From assembly GCF_020085105.1 (NCBI RefSeq), contig NC_058047.1, positions 14,489,001 to 14,553,000 of the forward strand: DNA of 64,000 nucleotides, given 5' to 3'. The first letter of the stretch is position 1. Every line of letters begins with the position of its first letter. The DNA comes from Siniperca chuatsi. Its lineage: Eukaryota > Chordata > Actinopteri > Centrarchiformes > Sinipercidae. This document shows positions 1 to 10,510 of the stretch, in pieces. The notes under the pieces were generated by a model. That model searched no databases, had not been told where the DNA came from, and saw only the letters and a program-made list of their open reading frames with translations. A program made the translations under genes and the position numbers.

Positions 1-439
1 ACTGGTGAGGGTGCACTGTAGCTATACTGTATCTGATGTGGAGGCTCACCATGTCACGCAAAGGTCAATACATATGTTCTTTACTTGGGGTTAAAATCTG
101 TAGCAGCGCAGCATGACAAGCTGTCTTCTGCACACATACATGAAAATAGATAAAGCAGTAAATTGCCTCTTGTTTCTCTTTTTTTCCCAACCCTTCATCG
201 GCTGAGATGTATTGGACCTATGCATTTTTCCAAAGGAGACATCGATACGCTATATGTTTGTGCTGCCTCCTCAGAGAGAACAAGTTCGAACAGGAGTCCA
301 GATTAGAGAGTAGAATAAAATAACTCCTGAGTAATGAACAGTGTTGTGCATGGAGGAGATGGATGCATCTGCAGGTTGAGCCGGAGGAAATCTTTTCCCT
401 GCTCCTGACCGTGTCGAGATGAGGTATCATATCAATTAT

Positions 440-727
440 TCACACTCTGAGGTGTGTTGTGTTGTTGTGAGGACAGATAGAGAAGATTCTTTTCTGATCT
501 GTCTCAATCTGATGTTTCATTTGTTTCCCAGAAGTCTTTGTCTTTGCTGTTGGAAATTCATCATCCGGAAAGTAAAAAAAACGAACCGTCCCATCTGGAT
601 CAGTAAGAGTTGCAGCACAGCCCTCGGTCCTCACAGATGAGTCTGACCCTGAGTCATTCAAACTGTCGTGACTCACAGCCAACAAAGCTGCACATATACT
701 AGATACTGAGACCACTAACACAAACAT
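440..727 (-). CDS. Possible first exon of a secreted protein (weak)
   Basis: From an ATG at 727 the minus strand stays open for 95 codons to 440. The first 19 residues (MFVLVVSVSSICAALLAVS) look like a signal peptide. A stretch of the form C-x3-L-x-D-P-D-G-T-V-x4-F-P-x3-F-P follows, which faintly resembles the opening of a CUB domain. The rest turns basic and polar with no CUB continuation, and no convincing donor or following exon fits in the 440 bp to the window edge. It may be the tip of a gene lying mostly to the left, or a chance ORF. I do not recognise it. Confidence 0.15.
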   Translation of the reverse strand: MFVLVVSVSSICAALLAVSHDSLNDSGSDSSVRTEGCAATLTDPDGTVRFFYFPDDEFPTAKTKTSGKQMKHQIETDQKRIFSICPHNNTTHLRV

Positions 728-790
728 TATGATTAATGTTTTGTTGAACCAGATGACAGCTCTGAGTGTCTTTAAAAAGACAATTTGCAA

Positions 791-2640
791 ACATGGCTGA
801 CAGCTTAAAATGGTTTATAATTGTCGGAAAAGATAACTACGATATGAAGTGCGTCATGAAATTATATAAATACAAGCAACGTCGTGTCAGTCACGTACAT
901 ATAAAGCACAAAAATACAATCAATATACCGTAATATGACACGTGCACTAGAATTTCTTTGTATTTTTGGTGACTGCATTTCACACAATGTAACTCTTAAA
1001 AACTAGAAAGAAATTAGGTGAATGAGAAACTCCTCTCCTCTTCAACTAGATTTTAGAGGTTTCACTCAACATTTATACATTTATTTAGACAAACTTCTAC
1101 GAGATTGGACTTGATGTAGGATCTCTCTAGTTTTCTAAACCTTCAAAGCAAAGAAAGAGCTTTTTACTCATCGGCCTTGTACCTACTGTACCAGATCATC
1201 AAAGGACTTTTTGTTCTGTTTCTAACATTTCTCTGATACACACTCGTACTCAAGAGACATATTCACTCTTTTGGTGACAGTGTTCTGCCGATATAAAGGA
1301 GCCTGATGCTGAGCTGTAATGCGAAAAATATCTGTGCCAAGGACATGAGAGCCTTGACTTTCCTCTAACGATTTTGAGTAAATAATGAAAACCCAAAAGA
1401 TGCAATTTGTACCATTTCTGAGCAGCAACAAAATCCCAGAGGCCTTGATTTCTGGAAGAGGATGCATGTAGGACACAAACACATTGATGGACATCCTCTT
1501 GAGGGAGCCCATCACAGCATCTGCATCTGCACATCAAAAGCTAGCAGGGGACGTTATCTGTGTGTGTGGTTGTCACCTGCTGTTTACCTAAGCCGTTGTG
1601 CCATCTATCACTGATGCTGCTGATATATGCTTTATTCCTGCTGAAAGCATTATGAAAATGTTGATAACATCTGTGATAGATGATTGGAGCAATAAAACTG
1701 GTAAACTCAGGCATGTTGAATCATAGTGTGTACACTAAAAAACGTAATTACAACACTTGATCACAAAATAATCCAATCTGTGATGCAATCTCAATCGACA
1801 TTTGATGATATCCAACAGTGCATGAGCATCTGAAGGTGTTTTTCCTTAATTTCTCAGATATTATAAAGTAAAGCTAAACTGGTGCACTGTGAAAGAAACT
1901 GGCAACATTTGGGCAAGTCTGCAGAATAGATTCAACATACAAGGGTTTGTCACAAGCTCATACAAGCATATGTCATACATGTACAGTGAAATGCAGGGCA
2001 TACTCTTTGAGGCTGTGCTAAAAATGCTAGTATCAGATGAAGAATAATGATAAGAATAAGAGTAAAAACGAAAATAAGAAAAAGGATAAAAAATTAAAGA
2101 TAAAAACATATAAATATATGTAATGTAAGTATTAAAATACTTAAGTGTATTTTGGCCCGGCTGTAAAGCAAACCACAATAAAAAAATATAAGTAAAACTA
2201 TAGTGTGTATTTGGAGACGGATGTGTAGATAAAATGAGAAGTTTGAGCAACCATGACCATAATTTAGCAATTATTTTCATACAATGTTAAAGTCCTCTCT
2301 TTACTCGCAGGCACATGTTGAATAGTCTGTACTGAACATGTGCAGTATACAGATACAGCACAGGATGACATGCACACAGACCACTCCTCTACTTGTTCAT
2401 CTCAATCTGCATCTGCAGCCTCTCCTTCCTTCTTTGTTAGCTCATTAGCACCAATCCTGGGATGAAACTGTACTTTCAGTATTACATGAAAAATGGCATG
2501 TTTGCAAGTACTTTTGGTAAATTTGTAAAAGGAAAAAAGGTAAACAAATGATAAACGACTAGTTGCGAAGGTACAGACAGGTGACACATTGGAGGACAAA
2601 ACGGTACCACCTAAAAACCTAATGGTTGAACAAACATAAT
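791..2640. other. Intergenic, no gene seen
   Basis: AT-rich DNA. The longest minus-strand ORFs (1222-1537 and 1861-2280) are low-complexity or hydrophobic readings of AT-rich sequence, with no family resemblance and no splice context. Nothing else can be supported. Confidence 0.5.
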
Positions 2641-2810
2641 GAATGCAGATGCTTCCATAAAGAGCACAAGAGGTCGCTGAGTTGTTTGCTGAGTATGAAA
2701 ATAATGTGAATCACATGCTATGGCCATCACAGTCAACAGATCTCAACCCAACTGAACACCCATGGGAGATTTTGGACTGTGACTAACTTGTGTTCCAGGC
2801 CACTGGATAA
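2580..2810 (+). pseudogene. Relic of a Tc1/mariner-like transposase
   Basis: Reading the plus strand around 2718-2785 gives residues of the form HMLWPSQSTDLNPTEHPWEIL, which matches the second catalytic Asp region (W-P-x-Q-S-x-D-L-N-P-I-E) of Tc1-like DDE transposases. The flanking frame is broken and no long ORF remains, so this is a dead fragment. The exact ends are uncertain. Confidence 0.65.
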
Positions 2811-3424
2811 CTTAGCTTGATATTTGTACTCCTACATCGTCTGTCCTGCCTGGACAGTTATTGATTGATTTTTCTGCCTCAGATGAGTTTAAAAAGTTGT
2901 TTATTACATTTTCAAGCAGGGCAAAATTCCACATTAGCATTGAAGGCTTCCATGTGAAAAGGCCAGGTCTAATAACATCCTTGTTTTTTGACATTTCACT
3001 GATTCACTTTTCTTCAGACAACAACACTGTACAGTTTTCAGGACATTTTAGCACAAGGCATTGTAGTAGACAATGATTAAAATAAACTAGATGTTAAAAG
3101 TGTTAAGAGTGTATGATTATACTGTATATTCCTGAAGTATCATCTTGATGTTTCCTTTTAAAGCTGATGCACATTTTGGAGCAAAGATTTTAAATCTCTG
3201 GAAAGTCAAACCAACATAGAATGACCCTCTTCATAGCTCTGCTAACTAACATTGACACCTTCTGCCTCAGACTTCACCACTTTGGTCGAATAAGCTTCAC
3301 TCATTTTAAGTGAGAACAGCAGAGGACTGCTGCTGTTTCTGAGGTTCAGACATTGTATACTGCTGGTCTTTGGCCAGTGATTACAGCAATCTTTACAAAT
3401 AAATGTGAATCCATAATATAGCCT

Positions 3425-3560
3425 GATCGATAGAGGAATTCGGAGGCTGATTTCGATATTGATATTATAGTTTAAAAAATCCGATGGTGATATATTGGCC
3501 AGTATTAATTTTCTTTACGCAACACATACCATAAATAAACATTTTTGATAAAGTTCCTTT
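3425..3560 (+). repeat. Interspersed repeat fragment with GATATTGATAT motifs
   Basis: The sequence resembles a common fish dispersed repeat in which Ile- and Asp-like GATAT steps recur. A similar motif reappears at about 4236-4256 and 9389-9410 inside the duplicated segment, so this may be the other edge of the same non-autonomous element. Confidence 0.3.
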
Positions 3561-3661
3561 AAATTTGTTGCCACCAAGAAATGTATCAGGCAGGACATTT
3601 TACAAACTTGTTACTACTTTCTAGTGGTTTCAAAACAAATCTTTGGCTTTTCTGTACTTCA

Positions 3662-3667
3662 TATATA

Positions 3668-3703
<36 letters not shown>

Positions 3704-3719
3704 GTATATATACACACAC
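3662..3719. repeat. TA microsatellite with short TACACA tail
   Basis: About 16 perfect TA units (3671-3702), followed by TACG and a short imperfect run of TATA and CACA. A simple sequence repeat. Confidence 0.9.
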
Positions 3720-4057
3720 ATAAATGTTCCTTGGGACAGCTCTAAGAGTAAAAAATGCAGAAATAATTTTTTTTAAGACTATAAGCAGAACATATTTTTA
3801 TTCAAGATATTTAACTTTGCACACTCAATCATAATTGTCATAGTTTTGCTTTAGCACTTCACTACAGCAAAAGTCCAAAATTCATCTTCTGTCTTTTTAT
3901 TGATTTTCTTCACCAGTGATTTTCAAAATCTGAAAATTAAAAATTGGACCTATGTGACGTTTGCTTGGAAAGACACAGTATAGTCCAGATTAAATGAAAC
4001 ATCTTTGTTGGCAGATGATCAGTGCATTTGATACCATCGACACAACCTGCTGTCACT

Positions 4058-4582
4058 TCTGTCATTACAATGTGGCCCCTTGTCCTCGATGGACATAAAA
4101 CCATTTGGCAACGCCCGGCTGACTTGCACTGTGACAAACAGCAAAGCCAAATATACTGCAACGCTAAGAGAGCTGTAAACACAGAAATCAGATCTAAGAG
4201 GAAAAAAAACATGAATTGAATATTAAAGACATGGTGTAGGTTGATATTGATATTATCATGATGGGACTTTTCTTAGATCTCCCCTCACAAGAATGATAAA
4301 CGTTTTATGTGATGCCTTCTCCACATTAAACTGGTGATTTTTTAAAGATCTTGATTGGTTTGAGTTACACAAAGAGCTCTTTACTTTATAAAGATGGAAG
4401 ACACATCCCATTAATGCTGAATTTGCATTCTCGACAACATTTGACAACACCAATTTACTTTGCCATTAAGAATGCTGCTTATTCTCCCGGACCATGCATG
4501 AGTGGAGCAGAGAAGTGAGTTTGTTATGGGCCAGTCGATGCATATTTAGAGATGATTTGTTTCACAAATGATTCCACTAACC
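4058..4582 (+). repeat. Duplicated segment, copy A
   Basis: About 520 bp that recurs as copy B at 8758-9724. The first 155 bp (GGACATAAAA to CAGATCTAAGAG) match 8793-8900, and from ATTGAATATTAAAGACATGG (4218 on) the match resumes at 9372. The two copies share long identical runs with scattered substitutions and small indels. It could be a local duplication or two insertions of one uncharacterised non-autonomous element. No coding potential is convincing. Confidence 0.75.
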
Positions 4583-4969
4583 TGCTTTCATGCCCTCAGG
4601 CCTGTCACATTTCCTTCAGCTGGTGAGTGATGCTACAAATTTATTGTGGCCTGATGTCCTCTAAAGTCTCCTTTGATGAGTTAATACTCCATAAAATGTA
4701 TATGTGTAAAGACACACATCAACATAATTTAAGCCTAAGCAAATTCAAATGCTTGATGTTTGAGTAAGGAACAGTGAGGCATGAAAAACATCAAAGAGAA
4801 TAACATTAAATCACAACTCAAAATCAATCCAGAAGTGCTTGGCAAAAAAACAAAAAAAAAAAACAGGCCTCAATATAATGTGGAGACACCTTTCATGAGT
4901 CAGAGAGTAACTAGACCTTGGACATGTGAGCACAGATCCAAAAAGCACAACAATACAGGTGACAAATAA

Positions 4970-7280
4970 TCAGAATCAGAAATACTTTATTGATCCCTGA
5001 GGGGAAACTCTTTCGTTACAGCTGCTCACTAATACGTGAATGCACACAGGAATAGAAGTACTAAGCAAATCAAAATATACAGCTAAGAATAAATTAATTA
5101 CAAAGTGGATATAAGCATAAAAGCTAAAATAAGTGTAAGTAAGTGGATTTACAGGTTGATAAGTATGGTACGGTATAATACAATGTAATAATATAGGTAA
5201 TAAGTAATAGTGCAATAATGAGCACTGTCAAGTTAAGTGTAGCAGATTAACCAGATTATTAGACAGGGGATATTGCACAGCAGTAATATAAGTATGAATA
5301 AATATCAATAAATAGGGAGTATTAAAGTGAAAACAGAGTATGTTGCTCAATATTTCAAATATTGCAGTGATGTTAGAGGGAGGAGTTAAAGAGTTTGATG
5401 GCCACAGGCAGGAATGACTTCCTGTGGTGCTCTGTGGTGCATTTTGGGGGGATGAGTCTTTCGCTGAAGGTACTCCTTTGTTTGACAGCACAAAATGGAG
5501 TGGGTGGGAGAAACTGTCCGAGATGGCATGTAGTTTGGCCAGCATCCTCCTCTCTGACACCACCGCCAGAGAGTCCAACTCCACCCCCACAATGTCACTG
5601 GCCTTACGGATCAGTTTGTTGAGCCTGTTAGCGTCCGCTACCCTCAACCTGCTGCCCCAGCATGCAACAGCATACAGGATAGCACTGGCTACCACAGACT
5701 CATAAAACATCCTCAGCATTGTCCGGCAGATGTTGAAGGACCTCAGCCTCCTCAGAAAATAGAGGCGGCTCTGGCCCTTCCTGTAAACAGCTTGAGTGTT
5801 CTTAGCCCAGTCCAGTTTATTGTCCATGTGTACTCCAGGTACTTGTAATCCTCTACAATGTCCACACTGACCCCCTGGATGGAAACAGGGGTCACTGGTG
5901 CCTTGGCCCTCCGTAGATCTACAACCAGCTCCTTAGACTTTGTCGCATTGAGCTGCAGATGGTTCTGCTCACACCATGAGACAAAGTTACCCACCACAGC
6001 CCTGTACTCAGTCATCACCATCGCTGATACATCCCACCACAGCAGAGTCATCAGAAAACTTCTGAAGGCGGCAGGACTCTGTGTGGTGGTTGAAGTCTGT
6101 GGTGTAGATGGTGAAGAGGAAGGGAGAGAGGACAGTCCCCAGAGGGGCCCCAGTGTTGCTGACCACGCTGTCCGACACACAGTGCTGCAGACACACAAGC
6201 TGTGGTCTGCCAGTCAGGTAGTCCACAATCCAGGACACAAGGGGGGCATCTCACCCAGCAGGGCTGGCCGGATGATGTTGAAAGCACTGGAGAAGTAAAA
6301 AAACATGATCCTCACCGTAAGCAGGCTTGTCCAGGTGGGTGTAGATGCAGTTCAGCAGGAAGATGATGGCGTCCTCAACTCCCAGCCGGGGCTGGTAGGC
6401 GAACTAAAGGGGGTCAAGGAGGGGTCTGACCATGGGCCACAGCTGTTCCAGCACCAGTCTCTCCAGGGTCTTCATTATGTGCCTCTGGGATGCAGCGTCT
6501 TCGGCACAGGAACGAGGCAAGATGTCTTCCACAGAATAGGGACCTTTTGAAGACTCAGGCTCAGGTTGAAGACATGCTGAAGGACTCCACATAGCTGGGG
6601 GGCACAGGCTTTTAGCACCCTGTATGCATCCTTAACGTTAGCATACAGCAGGTCCAGTGTCCACTCCTCTCTAGTAGGCCAACTCACATACTGGGTGAAA
6701 TTAGTCAGTGTTGTTGAAACACTGACATGGTTGAAGTCACCCGAGATTAATTTGAGTGCACTCGGGTGTTGAGTCTGGAGTTGTGCTATGGCGGTGTGAA
6801 TGGCGTTGCACGCCGATGCTGGGTTAGCAGAGGGGGGGGATGTAAACAGCCACAACAATGGCATGTGAAAATTCACGTGGCAGATAATATGGCCAGAGTC
6901 CCACAGCTCACCCAAAAACAGTTCAATGTCAGGGCTACAGATACTCTGCTTGATAGTAACGTGACCAGGGTTACACCATCTGTTGTTGACCAGAACAGCA
7001 AGCCCGCTGCCTTTCCGCTTACCGCTCCCGGTGTGATCCCTGTCGGCCTGAACAGTCTGAAAGCCGTCGATGGAAACATTATGATCCGGGATATCCTGCT
7101 GTGTCTCTGAGAAGCACATCAAACTACACTCACGGAACTCCGTCTGACTTCAGGCTAACGCCGTTAGCTCGTACATTTTATTCGCCAGTGATCTCACATT
7201 GCCCATGACGAGAGAAGGCAGACAAGGCTTAAATCTTTTGTTCCTAACGTAGACACTGACTGACTGCATCTGCTGATCCT
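4970..7280 (-). mobile_element. Decayed LINE (CR1/L2-group-like non-LTR retrotransposon)
   Basis: Minus-strand element. Near 7245-7190 it reads as the SLVMGNVRSLANKM motif found before the endonuclease of fish LINEs. An endonuclease-like segment (7122-6660) includes ISGDFNHV. Reverse transcriptase remnants follow: the VPILWKTSCLVPVPK block at about 6530-6490, a FAYQPRLGVEDAI block near 6390, and the catalytic FSDDSAVVG box near 6045. A C-terminal region at 5827-5470 contains RLYFLRRLRSF. The frame changes several times, so ORF2 is dead. The 3' end at 4970 carries the fish LINE tail (on this strand, GATCAATAAAGTATTTCTGATTCTG). The subfamily is not determined. Confidence 0.88.
5228..7245 (-). 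pseudogene. Frameshifted LINE ORF2 (endonuclease-reverse transcriptase)
   Basis: The protein remnant of the LINE. Open pieces lie in different minus frames at 7122-6475, 6592-6404, about 6400-6290, 6238-6008 and 5827-5228. Relative to intact fish LINEs, the endonuclease end (LLYANVKDAY) is joined directly to the pre-RT block (RVLKACAPQLCGVLQ), so the usual linker is missing, apparently through an in-frame deletion. An in-frame stop after ELTALA (about 7157) also breaks the N-terminal side. Confidence 0.8.
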
Positions 7281-7945
7281 AACAAATGGATTGACAGCAG
7301 TGGATATCATTGGAAAAAAATCTGCATGGAGCATAAAGTTATATTCTATTCAAAGATTTTTGTCTAAATTTTGTGTTAACAGCATGAATCCCAACATGAT
7401 GCTGCACCAGAGAAGAGAGTTCCAAGACGTTGCAAATGAGGGAGAACTCATAGGCGCAGTTGAGTGGTGGGATTTCTATGAGATCACTAAGAGAGAGACA
7501 GGGGGAGACAGAGAGAGATGACGCGGCTGTCCCAGCAGCTCAGTGGAGCAGGTGGAGGTGTGGATGGTGTTAATGCTTGCTTAAAATCCCATCTTCGCTG
7601 TTTACACCTGCTCTTCAGAGATGGAGAATTTTGCCCACAAAACTGACCACCACAAAATTGTGTGACCTTAGTAAATCACCTCTGTTAATATGTCTCCTCC
7701 AATTATTCGCAAAATCCTCCCTGAAACCTGCTGTACTCAGATCTCTCTTACAAAAGAGATCTTGATCGCAATGAGATTGTGTTTTGGGGCAGAATGCATC
7801 ACAAAAGCTGCAATAAATTTGGCCCTTTGTTCAGAGGAAGAAAGCGATGTTTGATATTTTGTCTCTAATGTCCTTCAGGTACAAAACATCACATAGATCA
7901 GGTGGATAAACATAGGCCTTCTCTCTCCAGTTAACTAATTTCACA
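7281..7945. other. Intergenic, no gene seen
   Basis: Sequence between the LINE and the next long ORF. It contains a purine-rich GAGAGAGACAGG run near 7485-7518 and no supported gene. Confidence 0.4.
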
Positions 7946-8485
7946 CTATGTTCTCACTGCTTCTGGGAATTTAAAGTTATTCCTAGAAATTTTGCTCATA
8001 TTGGACAGTTCTCGTGATTTACATCCAATACCAACACTGTGCACCAATGCAGACCATAATGTGTACTCTATGCAGCGATGTGTGGAGTGTGTCTGACTTT
8101 CAAGCAGGAGATTAGAGTTCATGTCCCCTGACAGACCTGTCATTTTTGCAACGTTCGCTTTTCCATGCGCAGATATTGTAGAGAGAAAGACTTTGGCATT
8201 GGATGTAAAAAATGTTTTTATTAAATGTAATCCAGGATTTGTCCAATATTGATGTTCTTGTCTGGCAATAGAGGTGTTCCATTGTGCAAATTTGACTTGT
8301 GTAGCTTTGGGCTCAAATTCCAAAACTTTAATATCTAACTTGAACTTTTGGAAACTGTGACAGAGATGTGAAGGTGCCAGACTCTGGCTTGAGCTGCTGA
8401 GAACTGAGTCAGCAACATAAACCATCTGAGTTATATGGTCCTTTACTGAAACAGACAATCTAACAGAAACATGTTCTAGTTTCAT
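7946..8485 (-). CDS. Unassigned 179-codon ORF
   Basis: Starts with a true ATG (MKLEHVSVRLSVSV) and stays open to 7946. The composition is protein-like, with no low-complexity tract and no obvious transmembrane or signal segment. I recognise no domain. It lies between the LINE and copy B of the duplicated segment, so it may be an old transposon fragment rather than a host exon. In about 64 kb of AT-rich DNA one ORF of this length could arise by chance. Confidence 0.2.
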   Translation of the reverse strand: MKLEHVSVRLSVSVKDHITQMVYVADSVLSSSSQSLAPSHLCHSFQKFKLDIKVLEFEPKATQVKFAQWNTSIARQEHQYWTNPGLHLIKTFFTSNAKVFLSTISAHGKANVAKMTGLSGDMNSNLLLESQTHSTHRCIEYTLWSALVHSVGIGCKSRELSNMSKISRNNFKFPEAVRT

Positions 8486-8757
8486 TTTAAAGCTGGCTCA
8501 TATCCCCTCAATGTAATCCCAGCAGTGTACTGCAATGTGTTTAATCAATTCTGACAGAAGTCGAGGTAATTTTGCACACCAGCAGGCACTTTCTGATCAT
8601 AAGACATATTTCTGTCACAAGATTCATCAAAACACATTTCTTAAAAAAAGCTGCACAGGTGATTATTTTTATTTTTATTGAAGGTGTCACATTGTCTCAG
8701 AGTCATATTGAAGGAAGAAAGCCAACCTAAGATAATGAATGAACATGCCATAATTGA

Positions 8758-9724
8758 TTATGTCATTATCATGTCACCTTCTCCTCAGATCAATGGACAT
8801 AAAATCGATTGGCAACGATCGGCTGACTTGCATCATGACAAAAAGCAAAGCCAAATATACTGCAACGCTAAGAGAGCTGTAAACAGAAATCAGATCTAAG
8901 AGAAAATTAAAAAGCAGAGTCTGTAATCCAAGAGATTACGCTTCAGAATCAGAATCAGAAATACTTTATTGATCCCTGAGGGGAAACTCTCTATTACAGC
9001 TGCTCAGTATCATGTCAGTGCACACAGGAATAGAAGTACTAAGCAAATCAAATATAATACACTATAATACAGGTAAGATAAATTAAGTACAAAGTGGATA
9101 TAAGTATAAAAGCTAAAATAACTTATATCCACTTTGTACTTAATTTATCTTACCTGTATTATAATGTATTATATTTGATTTGCTTGCTTCTATTCCTGTG
9201 TGCATTTAAGTGATAGTGAGCTGAATAAATCATTTTAATTTAATGATTGGATTGATGTAGTTTCAGTTTAGTATTTAAGACGAAAACACTAATAACTGAT
9301 GTTTGAGATAATAATGTTTACAGATACAGAAGTAAGCACGTACCTCAATATTTTGCCATTAAATAAACCAATTGAATATTAAAGACATGGTGTAGGTTGA
9401 TATCGATATCATCATGATGGGACTTTTCATAGACCTCTCCTCACCAGAACGATAAACGTTTTATGTGATGCCTTCTCCACATTAACATTTTTAAGATCGG
9501 TTTGAGTTACACAAAGAGAGATGAAAAAGAGCCACTTTATAAAGATGGAAGACACACCCCATTAATGCTGAATTTGCATTCTTGACAACACCAATTTACT
9601 ATGCCATTAAGAGTGCTGCTTATTCTCCTGGACCATGCACGAGTGGAGCAGAGAGGAGAGTTTGTTATGGGCCAGTCGAAGCATATTTAGAGATGATTTC
9701 TTTCACAAATTATTCCACTACAGT
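8758..9724 (+). repeat. Duplicated segment, copy B, split by an insertion
   Basis: Homologous to 4058-4582. The match runs 8758-8912, stops, and resumes at 9371-9724. The intervening 458 bp contain a LINE tail and its inverted copy. Removing them restores collinearity with copy A, so the insertion post-dates the duplication, or the common ancestor of the two repeat copies. Confidence 0.75.
8943..9204 (-). mobile_element. LINE 3' tail fragment with fold-back
   Basis: 8943-9120 matches the 3' untranslated end of the LINE at 4970-5135, including the terminal GATTCTG repeats (minus strand) and the GATCAATAAAG box. From 9121 the sequence returns as an inverted copy of 9019-9105, giving a near-perfect hairpin with arms of 87 and 84 nt and a 15 nt loop (9106-9120). 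Confidence 0.85.
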
Positions 9725-9994
9725 ATAAGAGTGTAATAAATTGCAGACTCGTCCTGCTTTTCCTTTGTGTTATAGGTCAAAATAATACTCTCTATGTTGT
9801 AATAATCATAAAACACAGGGTGCATTAAGTCAAATTGTGCAGTAAATTCTTGTTAAGGACTCACTTTAGCACAAGTCCAAATGTACAATAAATCAGATTT
9901 ATATTTGGCCTTCTAGCCACTTGTTTTCTCTTTTAGTTTTCAATCAATTATTTCATGTCCTTTCAGAGTCATTGATCTAATTTAAACTTTATTA

Positions 9995-10079
9995 AAAGGT
10001 TTAGGAGCCAAGAGTGGATACATATTTAGGAGCCATAAGGAGTGGATAAAGGTTTAGGAGCCAAGAGTGGATACATATT
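9995..10079 (+). repeat. Short tandem duplication, period 53 bp
   Basis: The 32-mer beginning AAAGGTTTAGGAGCCAAGAG occurs at 9995-10026 and again at 10048-10079. A shorter related piece (TTTAGGAGCCATAAGGAGTG) sits between them. Confidence 0.85.
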
Positions 10080-10418
10080 GCAGTAAATAAACACTGTCGC
10101 TATTCCTAGAAATACAGGGTTTAGTTAGCGCTTGTTTGCAGGCGACATGAGGACAAAAACCAGCCACCTACTGTACCTCAGATTGGCAGACTCTGTGACC
10201 CCCAGTGGCTTTACTGCAGATGTTTTACAACATCTCTGTACAAGTATGCATTGAGAAAGCTGAAAACAAAAACAGCTCGAAGATGTTATGCCATACAAAA
10301 AGAGAGGCCTGCCAAATCATAACATAAAATGTTTTTTGTTGAGACTACGAGTTATTTGTGTGTTGACTCAACTCTATGGTAACTTTTTAAGTTGTACTTT
10401 GTGGCAGTGTATTTTGGA

Positions 10419-10510
10419 ATGTATTGTACTGAAAGGTGTTTCTAATATTTTGTCCACCTCATTGCTGTATATGAAGAGACAGTATATTAGAATTTTTTAT
10501 TCCCATTAAA
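10419..10510 (+). repeat. Tc1-like element end fragment
   Basis: Contains GGTGTTTCTAATATTTTGTC followed by CACC, which resembles the end of a fish Tc1-like DNA transposon. A related end in the opposite orientation occurs near 23463. Confidence 0.4.

Noticed and set aside
5858..7110. Several plus-strand ORFs of 70-146 codons
   Set aside because: Antisense shadows of the decayed LINE ORF2 on the minus strand.
9995..10079. CRISPR-like array
   Set aside because: Only two full repeats and a partial one, in a vertebrate genome, with a repeated spacer part; it is a tandem duplication.
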